Shown here piece after piece: positions 9,664 to 18,718 of a stretch of DNA of 23,561 nucleotides. The notes under the pieces were generated by a model. That model was not told the origin of the DNA. It did no database searches and worked only from the letters and a program-made list of their open reading frames with translations. Location of the stretch: positions 1 through 23,561 of the forward strand of contig JABCPU010000858.1 in NCBI GenBank assembly GCA_016800925.1, given 5' to 3'. Within the stretch, counting starts at the first letter, position 1; every line of letters starts with the position of its first letter. The DNA is from Suillus spraguei. Lineage: Eukaryota > Basidiomycota > Agaricomycetes > Boletales > Suillaceae. The translations under genes were made by a program, and so were the position numbers.

Positions 9664-12315
9664 TTACCATGCTTCGTCTGGTAACGAACCCACATAGGGA
9701 ATTCCGTCCCGAAGTTTGGACATTTGTGCCGCATCAATGCTATAAAATTGCATTACCTCAACGATTTCATCCAAGGCATCGCGATCCGCGCGTTCCAGGA
9801 TGGTCAACCGCTTGTCATACTCCTGAATCCAAGTAACAACTTCTCCGCTTATTGGGGAATCGAGGTAGGAAGTGACTGCGAGCTTGATAGCCCTACGAGT
9901 GAGTTCCTGGCTTTCTGACACGAGATAGAGTGTCTGCAAGACAAGTGTTAAGTGGACGATGTAGGACATGAAGCGCTGAAGCACTGCATGGCTGAGGGAA
10001 AAGCGTCAACATCCTTTTGCTCACGAAAAAAATAGTAATGCGTACGATATCTGGTATACATCGTGAACCCATACGGCAAGTACAGCACTTGCTGCGATCG
10101 GTACTACGATGGGAGCGGCGGTCCTGCCAGGGCAGACACGATGCCCGCAATAGTGCCTACCATGGATAGCCCAATAGTACTATAATTAATCGATGAGATG
10201 CAAATCTATCTGTCGCGTAAAAGACCGGCCTACATGGTCTTGGTGGGATTAGCCGTAGGTCCAACTTCTAGCTTATCAACCATTTTCACTATCATTTCCC
10301 TGAACTCTTGACTGTGCAAGTACTGTATACAAATCACGTTAGAACGGATGCGGCGACAACAAATCAAATAAGATGGTCATTACACGATGAGGGTCATAGA
10401 AGTTCCACACATTGACGATGTCGGTGTGAAGCACATATAAACAATCCCACGTCTTGCGGTTCTTGAACGTCGTGCTTGATGAGAGCGCCTTCCAATATCC
10501 TGCAGGACACAAATTTAGTTTGTATTCAGTGATTATTGACGCGAAACTGGGACAGACTTTTCTTGCCAACCCTGAAGCTGTATGAATAACGAAACAAGAA
10601 TGAAGCAAGCAAGGCTTACTCGATTGACGCCTTTATTTTGAGTCCAGGGTGCGCTCGCTGAGCGATGGAGGTCATAACCGCAGCCTCGGGCGTAGAATGC
10701 AGACCGACGCAGATTTCAGTTATCTGAATCAGGTGGGTTATTGTCTCCTTGTGGTTTTTACAGGCTGCAATATTACACTTCAGAGGCACGCATGAACCCG
10801 TCTGAACATTGTTACATACTAGAGATCTTGACGTAGGGAATATCAGGCCCTGCAAATCTGTGTAGAGGTTCGATGCAGATATCCTGAAGCTCGGCTTCTG
10901 CTTTGGTCTTCGCAAGTTCCTTGATGGCTTCGTTGCTCAATATACTAAGAGAGGTTTCATCTATAGTTCGTTCCATGCGGTCGATGAGCATATCATATTT
11001 AGTGAGAACAACAACAACGGGAACTTTGACCAAGCGTAAGCTCTAACATAACAAAGGATAGCTATTGATTCACTTACTGTCTCCCAGCGTTCCGCTACTT
11101 TTCAATTTCAGGAATTTCTCCGTTCCTGTCTCTAACAAACGTCCGCCTGCATGAGGTATCTGAAAGCAAAGCCTTCTGGATATTTGATCAGTCCAACATA
11201 ACGGAATGGTCAGATAGAATCCTTACCAAATAGCATGTAACTGATGTTCCGGAGTAGACATCTTCCTTCGACGTTCAATGAAATCTTGAACTATGTTGAG
11301 GTTATTTTCTTCCCCTGGTTCAAAACCTTTGCTGTCGTGGAGAACAAATTTGTCATTCTGCGGTGAGATAAATTCATGGTCGATGCTGGCTTCGCCTGGC
11401 TTTTCGTGCGAAGCGATCTATTGACAGTATGAGTGGCTGCGCTCTTTGCAGTGTTATGTTGTGCTCACCGTTTTTTCCACCCCGAATGCGTGGTTGATCA
11501 GCGATGACTTGCCTACGCCAGTCTATTAAAAGCATGTCGTCAACACTGGCCTGAGATCAAAGAAAGCCAGGTACCTTGCCTATGACTAGAATTCGGAACC
11601 TTGGGAGCGTCAACACAGTGAATGATTTATGGTCATCCTTACTCACCGAGGACACTTGCGAAATATCTCGGAGGTGGTAGGCCGGAGCTCAAGGCTTTCA
11701 TCGGAAGAGCCAGACTGCTCAGCCTGCTGATCTGGGACTTAGATGGACTCGATGCCAGATGTGAATCCTTACTTGAATTGTTGTAATCTCGGCAAGGTCA
11801 ACGACGATCCTGATTTTCTTATGAAACTTGGTGTATTCTACGCGTGCGAGGTTGAGTTAGTGATGAAGGGGAAGATGCAATGATGATTGTTTTACCTTGT
11901 CTTTCGTTTGCACTATACACGCGGAACATGTCTTCTGCACTGAAAGTGATTTCTTCATGCTTCATCCTAAGCCATTTTTGTAGCGTATGTATAAGGAAAA
12001 AGTGTCGCGATGAGAAAGCTCCCTACGATAAAGACACAGTGGTAACACAGGTGAGAACATGCGTTGGGGTCGAGTACTTACATAGCTGGGGAAAAAGTGT
12101 GTCGCAAACCCCTGCCTGGTTCGTGTTCAATTGGCAAATGTGACTTGCTGATCCGTACTTCAGCAGACTCTACATTCAGCTTCGACTTGCTGAGATCAAC
12201 GGTGATACCTATAGATATATTCAGCGGGGTTGATGACACTGTTTAATGACAAGAATTGAGTACCATAGATGCGGAGAGGGTAGGAAACCGTTGAAGTGGG
12301 AAGAGAACTAGCCAT
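9664..12315 (-). CDS. P-loop G-domain protein, 16 exons, one probable frameshift
   Basis: A multi-exon gene of the Agaricomycete 'G-domain-containing / P-loop NTPase' family. Exons (minus strand order): 12264-12315 (ATG, MASSLPTSTVSYPLRIY), 12082-12208, 11896-12022, 11773-11837, 11647-11726, 11575-11599, 11469-11522, 11227-11417, 11078-11172, 10820-11023, 10620-10764, 10558-10571, 10384-10499, 10234-10322, 10046-10179 and 9664-9991 (stop). Walker A (G1) reads GKTGVGKSS and is split by an intron after GK. G3 is DSKG in VLHDSKGFEPGEE and G4 is TKYD in VVVVLTKYDML. The C-terminal part has a hydrophobic stretch (IAGIVSAL...IVVPIAASAVLAVWV) that may insert in or touch membrane, then a helical tail ending SLPDEAW. 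A 1-nt deletion near 10120 breaks the frame before the tail, and the junction of exons 2 and 3 is not cleanly in frame, so the gene may be a young pseudogene. GTP binding is inferred from the family. Confidence 0.78.
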
Positions 12316-12714
12316 GACGATTTGATTTAGGGAAGAATTGACTCTGATGTACTGTAGATTTATTTAGCTAGACGTTGAGCATAAGCCATGCATCAGCTGC
12401 GAGGAAGTGAAGTACCCTATGACGTGTACGCCCTGCGGTGCACCAAGTGGATACCAATGGCTTGCGCCAGCCAACACCTTGCAGTCGTTTTAATTATCAA
12501 ATAGAAAACATGTGCACCACAATAATGGTTCACTGAGATCCATGCACGATTTCAAATATAGAGATTGACTCACATTTACGGAAGCGGCCAGCAAGGTCTC
12601 CTCGTGTACGCCTCATGATGCACAGCTATATCAAACATTGCCCACTACCCAGTGATTCCGGCGCCCTAGATCAGTTTCCGGTACCCTGTTATCAGTCGAA
12701 CCTTACTTGATTCT
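12316..12714. other. Upstream region of the minus-strand G-domain gene
   Basis: This should hold the promoter of the minus-strand gene, whose ATG is at 12315. No canonical TATA box or recognised operator stands out. There is no coding signal, RNA gene or repeat until the inverted repeat that begins at 12715. Confidence 0.35.
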
Positions 12715-12816
12715 TTCGAGTTTCTCCAAACTCTGCACAGAAAAAGTCCGAGCACCCTCAGTCCTGGCATGATGGTTAGTATTCACAGCGAAAAGACCCC
12801 AGACTCTGCTCGATAT
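12715..12816 (+). repeat. Left arm of a long inverted repeat flanking a gene fragment
   Basis: Two blocks of this arm recur as reverse complement in the right arm. Block one is 12715-12760 (TTCGAGTTTCTCCAAACTCT... to CACCCTCA, two mismatches over 46 bp). Block two is 12790-12816 (GAAAAGACCCCAGACTCTGC on, one mismatch over 27 bp). The blocks are separated by 29 bp here and 13 bp in the other arm. The arm reads openly as SFEFLQTLHRKSP in one frame, and so does the other arm, so it may derive from a coding exon. Confidence 0.8.
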
Positions 12817-12862
12817 CGCGTCGCTTCTGCAGTCACCAGCAATTATCGAGCAGCCTCACCAC

Positions 12863-13055
12863 AATATTTTTAATGAAAACCTCATTGCATGTTTCTCCAA
12901 TGAGGTCCAGGCTGCTGAGGCTCGGCACTTTTATGGGCTCCAAATCACAACGGAAAACGAGACTTCTCATTGACACCGTTTGTCCTCGTACACAGCCTCG
13001 AACCTGCTACATCCCGAAAGCTGCTCGCTCTGCGGCCTTGGACATGTTCACTTAA
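12863..13055 (+). pseudogene. Fragment of ribonucleotide reductase small subunit (R2)
   Basis: The frame from 12863 reads NIFNENLIACFSNEVQAAEA and continues RHFYGLQITTENE. This matches the highly conserved R2 segment (NENL...F..EVQ..EAR.FYGFQI..ENIHSE) that lies around the metal-binding glutamates and the ENIHSE motif. At about 12955-12965 the frame breaks, with loss of the IHSE part, and continues in the next frame as RLLIDTV, corresponding to SLLIDTYI. A weak AARSAALDMF may correspond to the later VAFAAVEGIF segment. R2 makes the tyrosyl radical used to produce deoxyribonucleotides. This piece is less than a fifth of the gene, has an in-frame stop and a frameshift, and is not functional. 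It lies entirely between the two arms of the inverted repeat. Confidence 0.75.
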
Positions 13056-13218
13056 TAAACCTTCTTAGTGGTGAGACAACCTTTCTGGGCAAACTAACGA
13101 GAGCAGCGTCTTCTTGCTATCCAAACTCAAGTTGCGCAGGGATGAAGATATCGATATCTTGATACCATTGTATACCGCTCGATAATGGCTGCAACATTAA
13201 ACTGAAGCGAATATAAAT

Positions 13219-13294
13219 ATGTCGAGCAGAGTCTGGGGTCTTTTCATTGTGGATGGCGTGAGGGTGTTCGGACTTTTTCTGTGCAGGGTTTGGA
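13219..13294 (-). repeat. Right arm of the long inverted repeat
   Basis: Reverse complement of 12715-12816 in two blocks: 13219-13245 pairs with 12790-12816, and 13259-13294 (extending back to the CACCCTCA complement) pairs with 12715-12760. Together with the left arm it encloses about 400 bp, including the R2 fragment. Beyond 13294 the similarity to the left flank fades. No clear target-site duplication was found by eye. Confidence 0.8.
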
Positions 13295-13699
13295 GAAACT
13301 CGAAAAGAGGTCCGAAGGGTACATTAAACTCTATTTTCAGAACGTTGCAAATATAGATCTCATTTTGTGAGGCAAACATAAGGTTAGTATCCTTCTCCTG
13401 GAGGTGACTAAGATTACATGAACTGCTGGTCTTCCTGCATTCTATGTGGTCGCAAGGTCCGAGCTATGGGAGACTTGCAAAAATTCATGACCCAGCAGGG
13501 ACTCGGAGATTAAATATAGACCTACTGATAGGTACATTTATTACGTTTCACGGGGCTTAAGGGCAAATTCCAGTGCCAACGACTCCTGCACGCCTCATGA
13601 CGGAAGTCGTATTGGATTCAGGTCAGGGTCCACACTGCACACCGATAAATTATAAGGTTGCATCAACGCTTCTCACTCACAATATTTGCCTTCCCTATG
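13295..13699. other. Region upstream of the plus-strand G-domain gene
   Basis: This probably holds promoter and N-terminal exons of the following gene, but no N-terminal coding piece is recognisable. A plus-strand open frame beginning near 13573 with GTG overlaps the P-loop exon in a different frame and is discounted until 13700. No RNA gene or repeat was seen. Confidence 0.35.
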
Positions 13700-15001
13700 G
13701 ATCCTTCAGAGATAAAGGAGAAAATCGGTCGCTTTCGAATCCTCACTATAGGAAGAGCAAATGCGGGAAAGACTACCATTCTCCGGAGGTTTGCAATACT
13801 CGGGAGAATCCAGTAATCTATGACTGCGCTGGAAAAAAGGTGCGCACTAGTAAGAGGGTGGCAATGATCACTACTAACCCATTAACATCAGGTCGACCCT
13901 GCGGTTTTGGATCCATCCAGAGAGGTATTGAGGTATGCTCTTGGCTGATGACATGAATTGACATACTCTCAGCGTGGAGAGCACAATATTGAGAATGAAT
14001 TGGTGTTCCCAAGCAACCCGGGATTCGTCTTCCATGATTCACGTGGGTTTGAGGCGGGCGGCGAATCCGAGTTTGACCAAGTCAAGGAATTTATCGCGCG
14101 CCGTTCAAAGGAAACCAAACTAAAAAACCAACTCCATGCTATATGGTAATTGTAATTGATCAATTGCGACGTGTGCCATCTCACATTTCAACACAGGTAT
14201 TGCATCCCGATGGACGAAGCAAGCAGATCGTTCACCGCAGGGGAAGTCAAATTTTTCTCCCAGTGTGACACAGGAAGCAGTAAGCGACTATAGTTGATGT
14301 TCAACTGATACGCAAAATCAAAATCACAATCCTCAGTCCCTGTGATAGTATTATTTACCAAGTTCGATGCCTTCTACGACGTCGCCTATGGAGAGCTAAA
14401 ATCAAAGGGAAAATCAATAAAAGACGCTCGAGCGCTGGCCCCGACACACGCCCAGGAGTCATTTGCTAATGGGCCGCAATTGGAGTTTCTCAAGGGTGTT
14501 CGGTTACCTCCAAAATGCCATGTGTGCCTTTCCAGTAAGCTAGATGATAGTCAAGTTGTGATACATAATGACCATTGATCCATTAGACATGGACAAGGAT
14601 GATGCAGATTGTGGACCACTCATCGAACGCACAGCTGGAACTCTGGATAGTAACGTGCTTCAGCGATTATTCATCTCGACGCAGCAGATCAACTTGGAGC
14701 TCTGCATGAAATATGCAGTTGAGAAGTAACTACCCATCGTCTCATTTACCTCGCCACAAGCGTTGACGACGAATATCGTCTAGCATGCTGCCTTACCTCT
14801 TGCACCCAGCTGAGACAACTGAGGAATGGCATGAGGCGTTAATAGCCAGATGCAGTCTCTGGTTTCCACATGTTTATGTAAGATTATCAGAAAGTTTGAA
14901 GGTTGTTCTCATTTATGTTTGGGGCGTTTACTTGCAGATGGTGTGTTGATCAATCCTATGGAGTCATGCTGATCAAAGTCCTTGCCCACTCTTCGCAGGC
15001 T

Positions 15002-17268
15002 GTGAGTGTGTCGATCCTCCTTCGAGTTCGAGCGATTCTGATCCAAGTCCTTGCCCACTCTTCGCAGGATGTGAGTGTGTCGATCCTCCTTCGAGCTCGA
15101 GCGATGCTGATCCAAGTCCTTGCCCACTTCGCAGGATGTGAGCGTGTCGATCCTCCTTCGAGCTCGAGCGATGCTGATCCAATTCCTTGCCCACTCTTCG
15201 TAGTATGTGAGTGTGTCGATCCTCCTTCGAGCTCGAGCGATGCTGATCCAAGTCCTTGCCCACTCTTCGCAGCGTGTGAGTGTATCGATCCTCCTTCGAG
15301 CTCGAGCGATGCTGATCCAAGTCCTTGCCCATTCTTCGCAGAATGTGAGCGTGTCGATCCTCCTTCGAGCTCGAGCGATGCTGATCCAAGTCCTTGCCCA
15401 CTCTTCGCAGTATGTGAGTGTGTCGATCGTCCTTCGGGCTCGAGCGATGCTGATCCAAGTCCTTGCCCACTCTTCGCAGTTGTGAGTGTGTCGATCGTCC
15501 TTCGAGCTCGAGCGATGCTGATCCAAGTCCTTGCCCACTCTTCGCAGTTGTGAGTGTGTCGATCCTCCTTCGAGCTCGAGCGATGCTGATTCAAGTCCTT
15601 GCCCACTTTTCGCAGGATGTGAGTGTGTCGATCCTCCTTCGAGCTCGAGCGATGCTGATCCAAGTCCTTGCCCACTCTTCGCAGGATGTGAGTGTGTCGA
15701 TCCTCCTTCGAGCTCGAGCGATGCTGATCCAAGTCCTTGCCCACTCTTCGCAGTATGTGAGTGTGTCGATCGTCCTTCGAGCTCGAGCGATGCTGATCCA
15801 CATCCTTGCCCACTCTTCGCAGCTTGTGAGCGTGTCGATCGTCCTTCGAGCTCGAGCGATGCTGATCCAAGTCCTTGCCCACTCTTCGCAGGATGTGAGC
15901 GTATTGATCCTCCTTCGAGCTCGAGCGATGCTGATCCAAGTCCTTGCCCACTCTTCGCAGCTTGTGAGTGTGTCGATCGTCCTTCGAGCTTGAGCGACGC
16001 TGATCCAAGTCCTTGCCCACTCTTCGCAGCGTGTGAGTGTGTCGGTCGTCCTTCGAGCTCGAGCGATGCTGATTCAAATCCTTGCCCACTCACTCTTCGC
16101 AGCGTGTGAGTGTGTCGATCCTCCTTCGAGCTCGAGCGATGCTGATCCAAGTCCTTGCCCACTCTTCGCAGGATGTGAGTGTGTCGATCCTCCTTCGAGC
16201 TCGAGCGATGCTGATCCAAGTCCTTGCCCATTCTTCGCAGGATGTGAGTGTGTCGATCCTCCTTCGAGCTCGAGCGATGCTGATCCAAGTCCTTGCCCAC
16301 TCTTCGCAGTATGTAAGTGTGTCAATCCACCTTCGAGCTCGAGCGATGCTGATCCAATTCCTTGCCCACTCTTCGCAGCTGTGAGTGTGTCGATCGTCCT
16401 TCGAGCTCGAGCAATGCTGAATCAAGTCCTTGCCCACTCTTCGCAGGATGTGAGCGTGTCGATCCTCCTTCGAGCTTGAGCGATGCTGATCCAAGTCCTT
16501 GCCCACTCTTCGCAGCGTGTGAGTGTGTCGATCGTCCTTCGGGCTCGAGCGATGCTGATCCAAGTCCTTGCCCACTCTTCGCAGCGTGTGAGTGTATCGA
16601 TCCTCCTTCGAGCGATGCTGATCCAAGTCCTTGCCCATTCTTCGCAGAATGTGAGCGTGTCGATCCTCCTTCGAGCTCGAGCGATGCTGATCTAAGTCCT
16701 TACCCACTCTTGCAGGCTGTGAGTGTGTCGATCGTCCTTCGAGCTCGAGCGATGCTGATTCAAGTCCTTGCCCATTCTTCGCAGTATGTGAGTGTGTCGA
16801 TCCTCCTTCGAGCTCGAGCGATGCTGATCCAAGTCCTTGCCCACTCTTCGCAGGATGTGAGCGTATCGATTCTCCTTCGAGCTCGAGCGATGCTGATCCA
16901 AGTCCTTGCCCACTCTCGCAGGCTGTGAGTGTGTCGATCGTCCTTCGAGCTCGAGCGATGCTGATCCAAGTCTTTGCCCACTCTTCGCAGTATGTGAGTG
17001 TGTCGATCGTCCTTCGAGCTCGAGCGATGCTGATCCAAGTCCTTGCCCACTCTTCGCAGTATGTGAGTGTGTCGATCGTCCTTCGAGCTCGAGCGATGCT
17101 GATCCACATCCTTGCCCACTCTTCGCAGTTGTGAGCGTGTCGATCCTCCTTCGAGCTCGAGCGATGCTGATCCAAGTCCTTGCCCACTCTTCGTAGGCTG
17201 TGAGTGTGTCGATCCTCCTTCGAGCTCGAGCGATGCTGATACAAGTCCTTTCCAACTCTTCGTAGTCT
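15002..17268 (+). repeat. Young, near-identical part of the array (33 units of about 69 bp)
   Basis: Thirty-three units with high mutual identity. Twenty-eight have introns of exactly 66 nt; the exceptions are 64 (15071), 70 (16033, a CACT duplication), 60 (16588, six bases lost) and 65 (16651 and 16857). Shared rare variants such as CCTTCGGGCTCGAG (15430 and 16538) and GATCCACATCC (15795 and 17101) mark blocks copied together. The inserted triplets are drawn from a small set (GAT, TAT, CGT, CTT, GCT, AAT). Confidence 0.9.
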
Positions 17269-18170
17269 GTGAGTGTGTGAATCAATCCTCCTTCGAGCTC
17301 GAGCCGTTCTCAATCAAGCCATCTCCCGTTTGTTGATAGGATGTGAGCGAGCTCATCATTTATTGAGTGTAAGAATTTCTGACTAAAGCAATCGACGATC
17401 TCTCGGCAGGAGGTCAGTACATTGATCTTCTACCGACCTTGAGCCACTCACAGAACAAATCATTGATCTCTTGACAGCTTGTGAGTGTGATCATTTTCTG
17501 CCGACCTCCTATCTTCCTCATTGATGCGCTCGCTGATCTATTGTCAGGGTGTGAGTGTATTAATTCTCCGTTGCCCTGACGCCATGGTCTATACTGACCG
17601 AAAACATTGCTGCTTTATTAACAGCTTGTGAGTTGGTCCATCCAGTGTCGAACTCGAACCATACTGAGTGACGCGTTGCCCATCCATTCACAGAGTGTAA
17701 GCACATTGATCCGCGGTCGAATTGGAATATCACTGACCAATGACATTGCCGATTCCCATTGACAGCACGTGAGTAGTGTTCATCTACGGTTGAGCTCAAG
17801 TGTCGCTGATTGATTGACAGGTGGTGAGTCTCTTCACACCAATCGAGCGTCAGCCTAGCTCACCAATCCCAATCTCATGGCTCATCTAGTCACAGCATGT
17901 TAGTGTGCTGATCTTCTGTTGAGTTCAAGCTTTGCTTACTACTGAAATCGCACGTCCCTTAACAGCTTGTGAGTGTTTTTATCTTAGAGTCTTGCTTGCA
18001 AACGACATCGCTGATCCATCAATAGGAGGTTAGTTTCTTCATCCTCCTTTGACTTTGGGTCACACTGAATGAAGATGCTACACATTGGCAGAAAGTGAGT
18101 GTAACGATCCTCAGCAGAGTGGATGATTTTCAATTTTCCATCATTGTTTGACCAGATTTCTCGGAAACAG
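17269..18170 (+). repeat. Old, diverged part of the array (13 intron-like units)
   Basis: Thirteen further units with acceptors at 17339, 17409, 17477, 17547, 17624, 17693, 17765, 17820, 17895, 17965, 18025, 18091 and 18170. Lengths are 52 to 76 nt. Interior sequence has diverged until it barely aligns with the young units (residual ATTGATC, TCGAGCTC-like and ACTGACC words), yet the splice signals survive. The triplets are gat, gag, ctt, ggt, ctt, agt, cac, gtg, cat, ctt, gag and aaa, all exactly 3 nt. The last unit leads into the coding exon at 18171. Confidence 0.85.
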
Positions 18171-18718
18171 TATGCAGACATGCAGTCTAGGTTACTCTCC
18201 GTGGTGTGTCTAATTAGTCACAAATTGTGCACATTTCTCATGTTGTGAATGTGCCAGGTCTCTGGCTCAACACCCTCGGAGACCGGTGTTCAACTCATTT
18301 CTGGTGACTTTTGAGGCTACGTTGCGATGAACCTGCTCATTATCGATCATTTAGCCGCTGTCATTATCTTCGAACACTCATTCTACATTTTCGACAAGCA
18401 ACGCTATCTTCCGGACGAGCAGAAGTCTGTTCCTTCTTTTAATGTCGCTCTCGAGCGGTACATTGCGTCTCCGCATGCCGCTGCTGTGAGGAAAGCTGTG
18501 AGGGTTGCCATACACGGAAACTCGTTTACTTGGAAAGCCAAACTACTTGGACGCTTCCATAAGAAGGGAACGCGATCTGTTGGTGACTCTCATGAGTTGG
18601 CCAGAAGAATCGTTGAAATCACTTTAGAGCATCGCCTGTGTATGTTTAGCTGTTATGTCCTGGCAGTAATCCGCTGATCTGCTTGTCTTCAGCGAGACCT
18701 GGCGATGCAACGACATAA

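Larger units (their letters stand above)
14878..18170 (+). repeat. Tandem array of 48 intron-like units separated by 2-3 nt micro-exons
   Basis: Each unit starts with a donor (mostly GTGAGT or GTGAGC; also GTAAGT, GTTAGT, GTCAGT), usually has a branch-point-like CTGAT/CTGAC/CTCAC upstream of a pyrimidine tract, and ends CAG or TAG. Exactly 3 nt lie between one acceptor and the next donor in 43 cases and 2 nt in 4 (15480, 15548, 16379, 17129). The typical intron is 66 nt, so the period is 69. Consensus pieces are GTGAGTGTGTCGATCCTCC, GATGCTGATCC and TTGCCCACTCTTCGCAG. The inter-intron triplets run atg, gct, gat, gat, tat, cgt, aat, tat and so on, ending gag, aaa at 18092-18094. The preceding exon ends in phase 0 (14877), so each triplet is a whole codon. 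Long open frames on both strands come from a 69-bp period without stops and are not taken as genes. Confidence 0.85.
13700..18718 (+). pseudogene. P-loop G-domain protein gene carrying a giant micro-exon/intron array
   Basis: The first recognisable exon (about 13700-13839) reads EKIGRFRILTIGRANAGKTT, with Walker A GRANAGKT. Further exons are 13892-13924, 13973-14145 (G3: DSRG in FVFHDSRGFEAGGESE), 14197-14279 (YCIPMDEASRSFTAGEVKFF), 14337-14534 (G4: TKFD in VIVLFTKFDAFYDVAYG), 14587-14725 (DADCGPLIERTAGTLDSNVL), 14761-14777 and 14810-14877 (EWHEALIARCSLWFPHVY). The 14878-18170 array follows. Coding then returns with YADMQSRLLSVVCLISHKL (18171), and later VAMNLLIIDHLAAVIIFEHS and FNVALERYIASPHAAAVRKA. 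After an intron at 18640-18692 it ends SRPGDATT with a stop at 18716-18718. Breaks: a 1-nt deletion near 13789 just after Walker A, and indels at about 18246 and 18305-18318. It is a paralogue of the 9664-12315 gene, divergently oriented. It probably no longer makes the full protein, although its splice signals are remarkably intact. Confidence 0.72.

Noticed and set aside
14909..17313. Long open frames on both strands through the 69-bp repeats (up to 463 codons), resembling repeat proteins
   Set aside because: The period is 23 codons and the unit lacks stops in several frames on both strands, so open frames arise automatically. Frames drift at the 68-, 67-, 73- and 63-bp units, and the splice-signal pattern explains the unit better.
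14938..18170. CRISPR-like array
   Set aside because: The repeats are contiguous 69-bp units with no unique spacers of constant length between short repeats, and the context is a eukaryotic gene.
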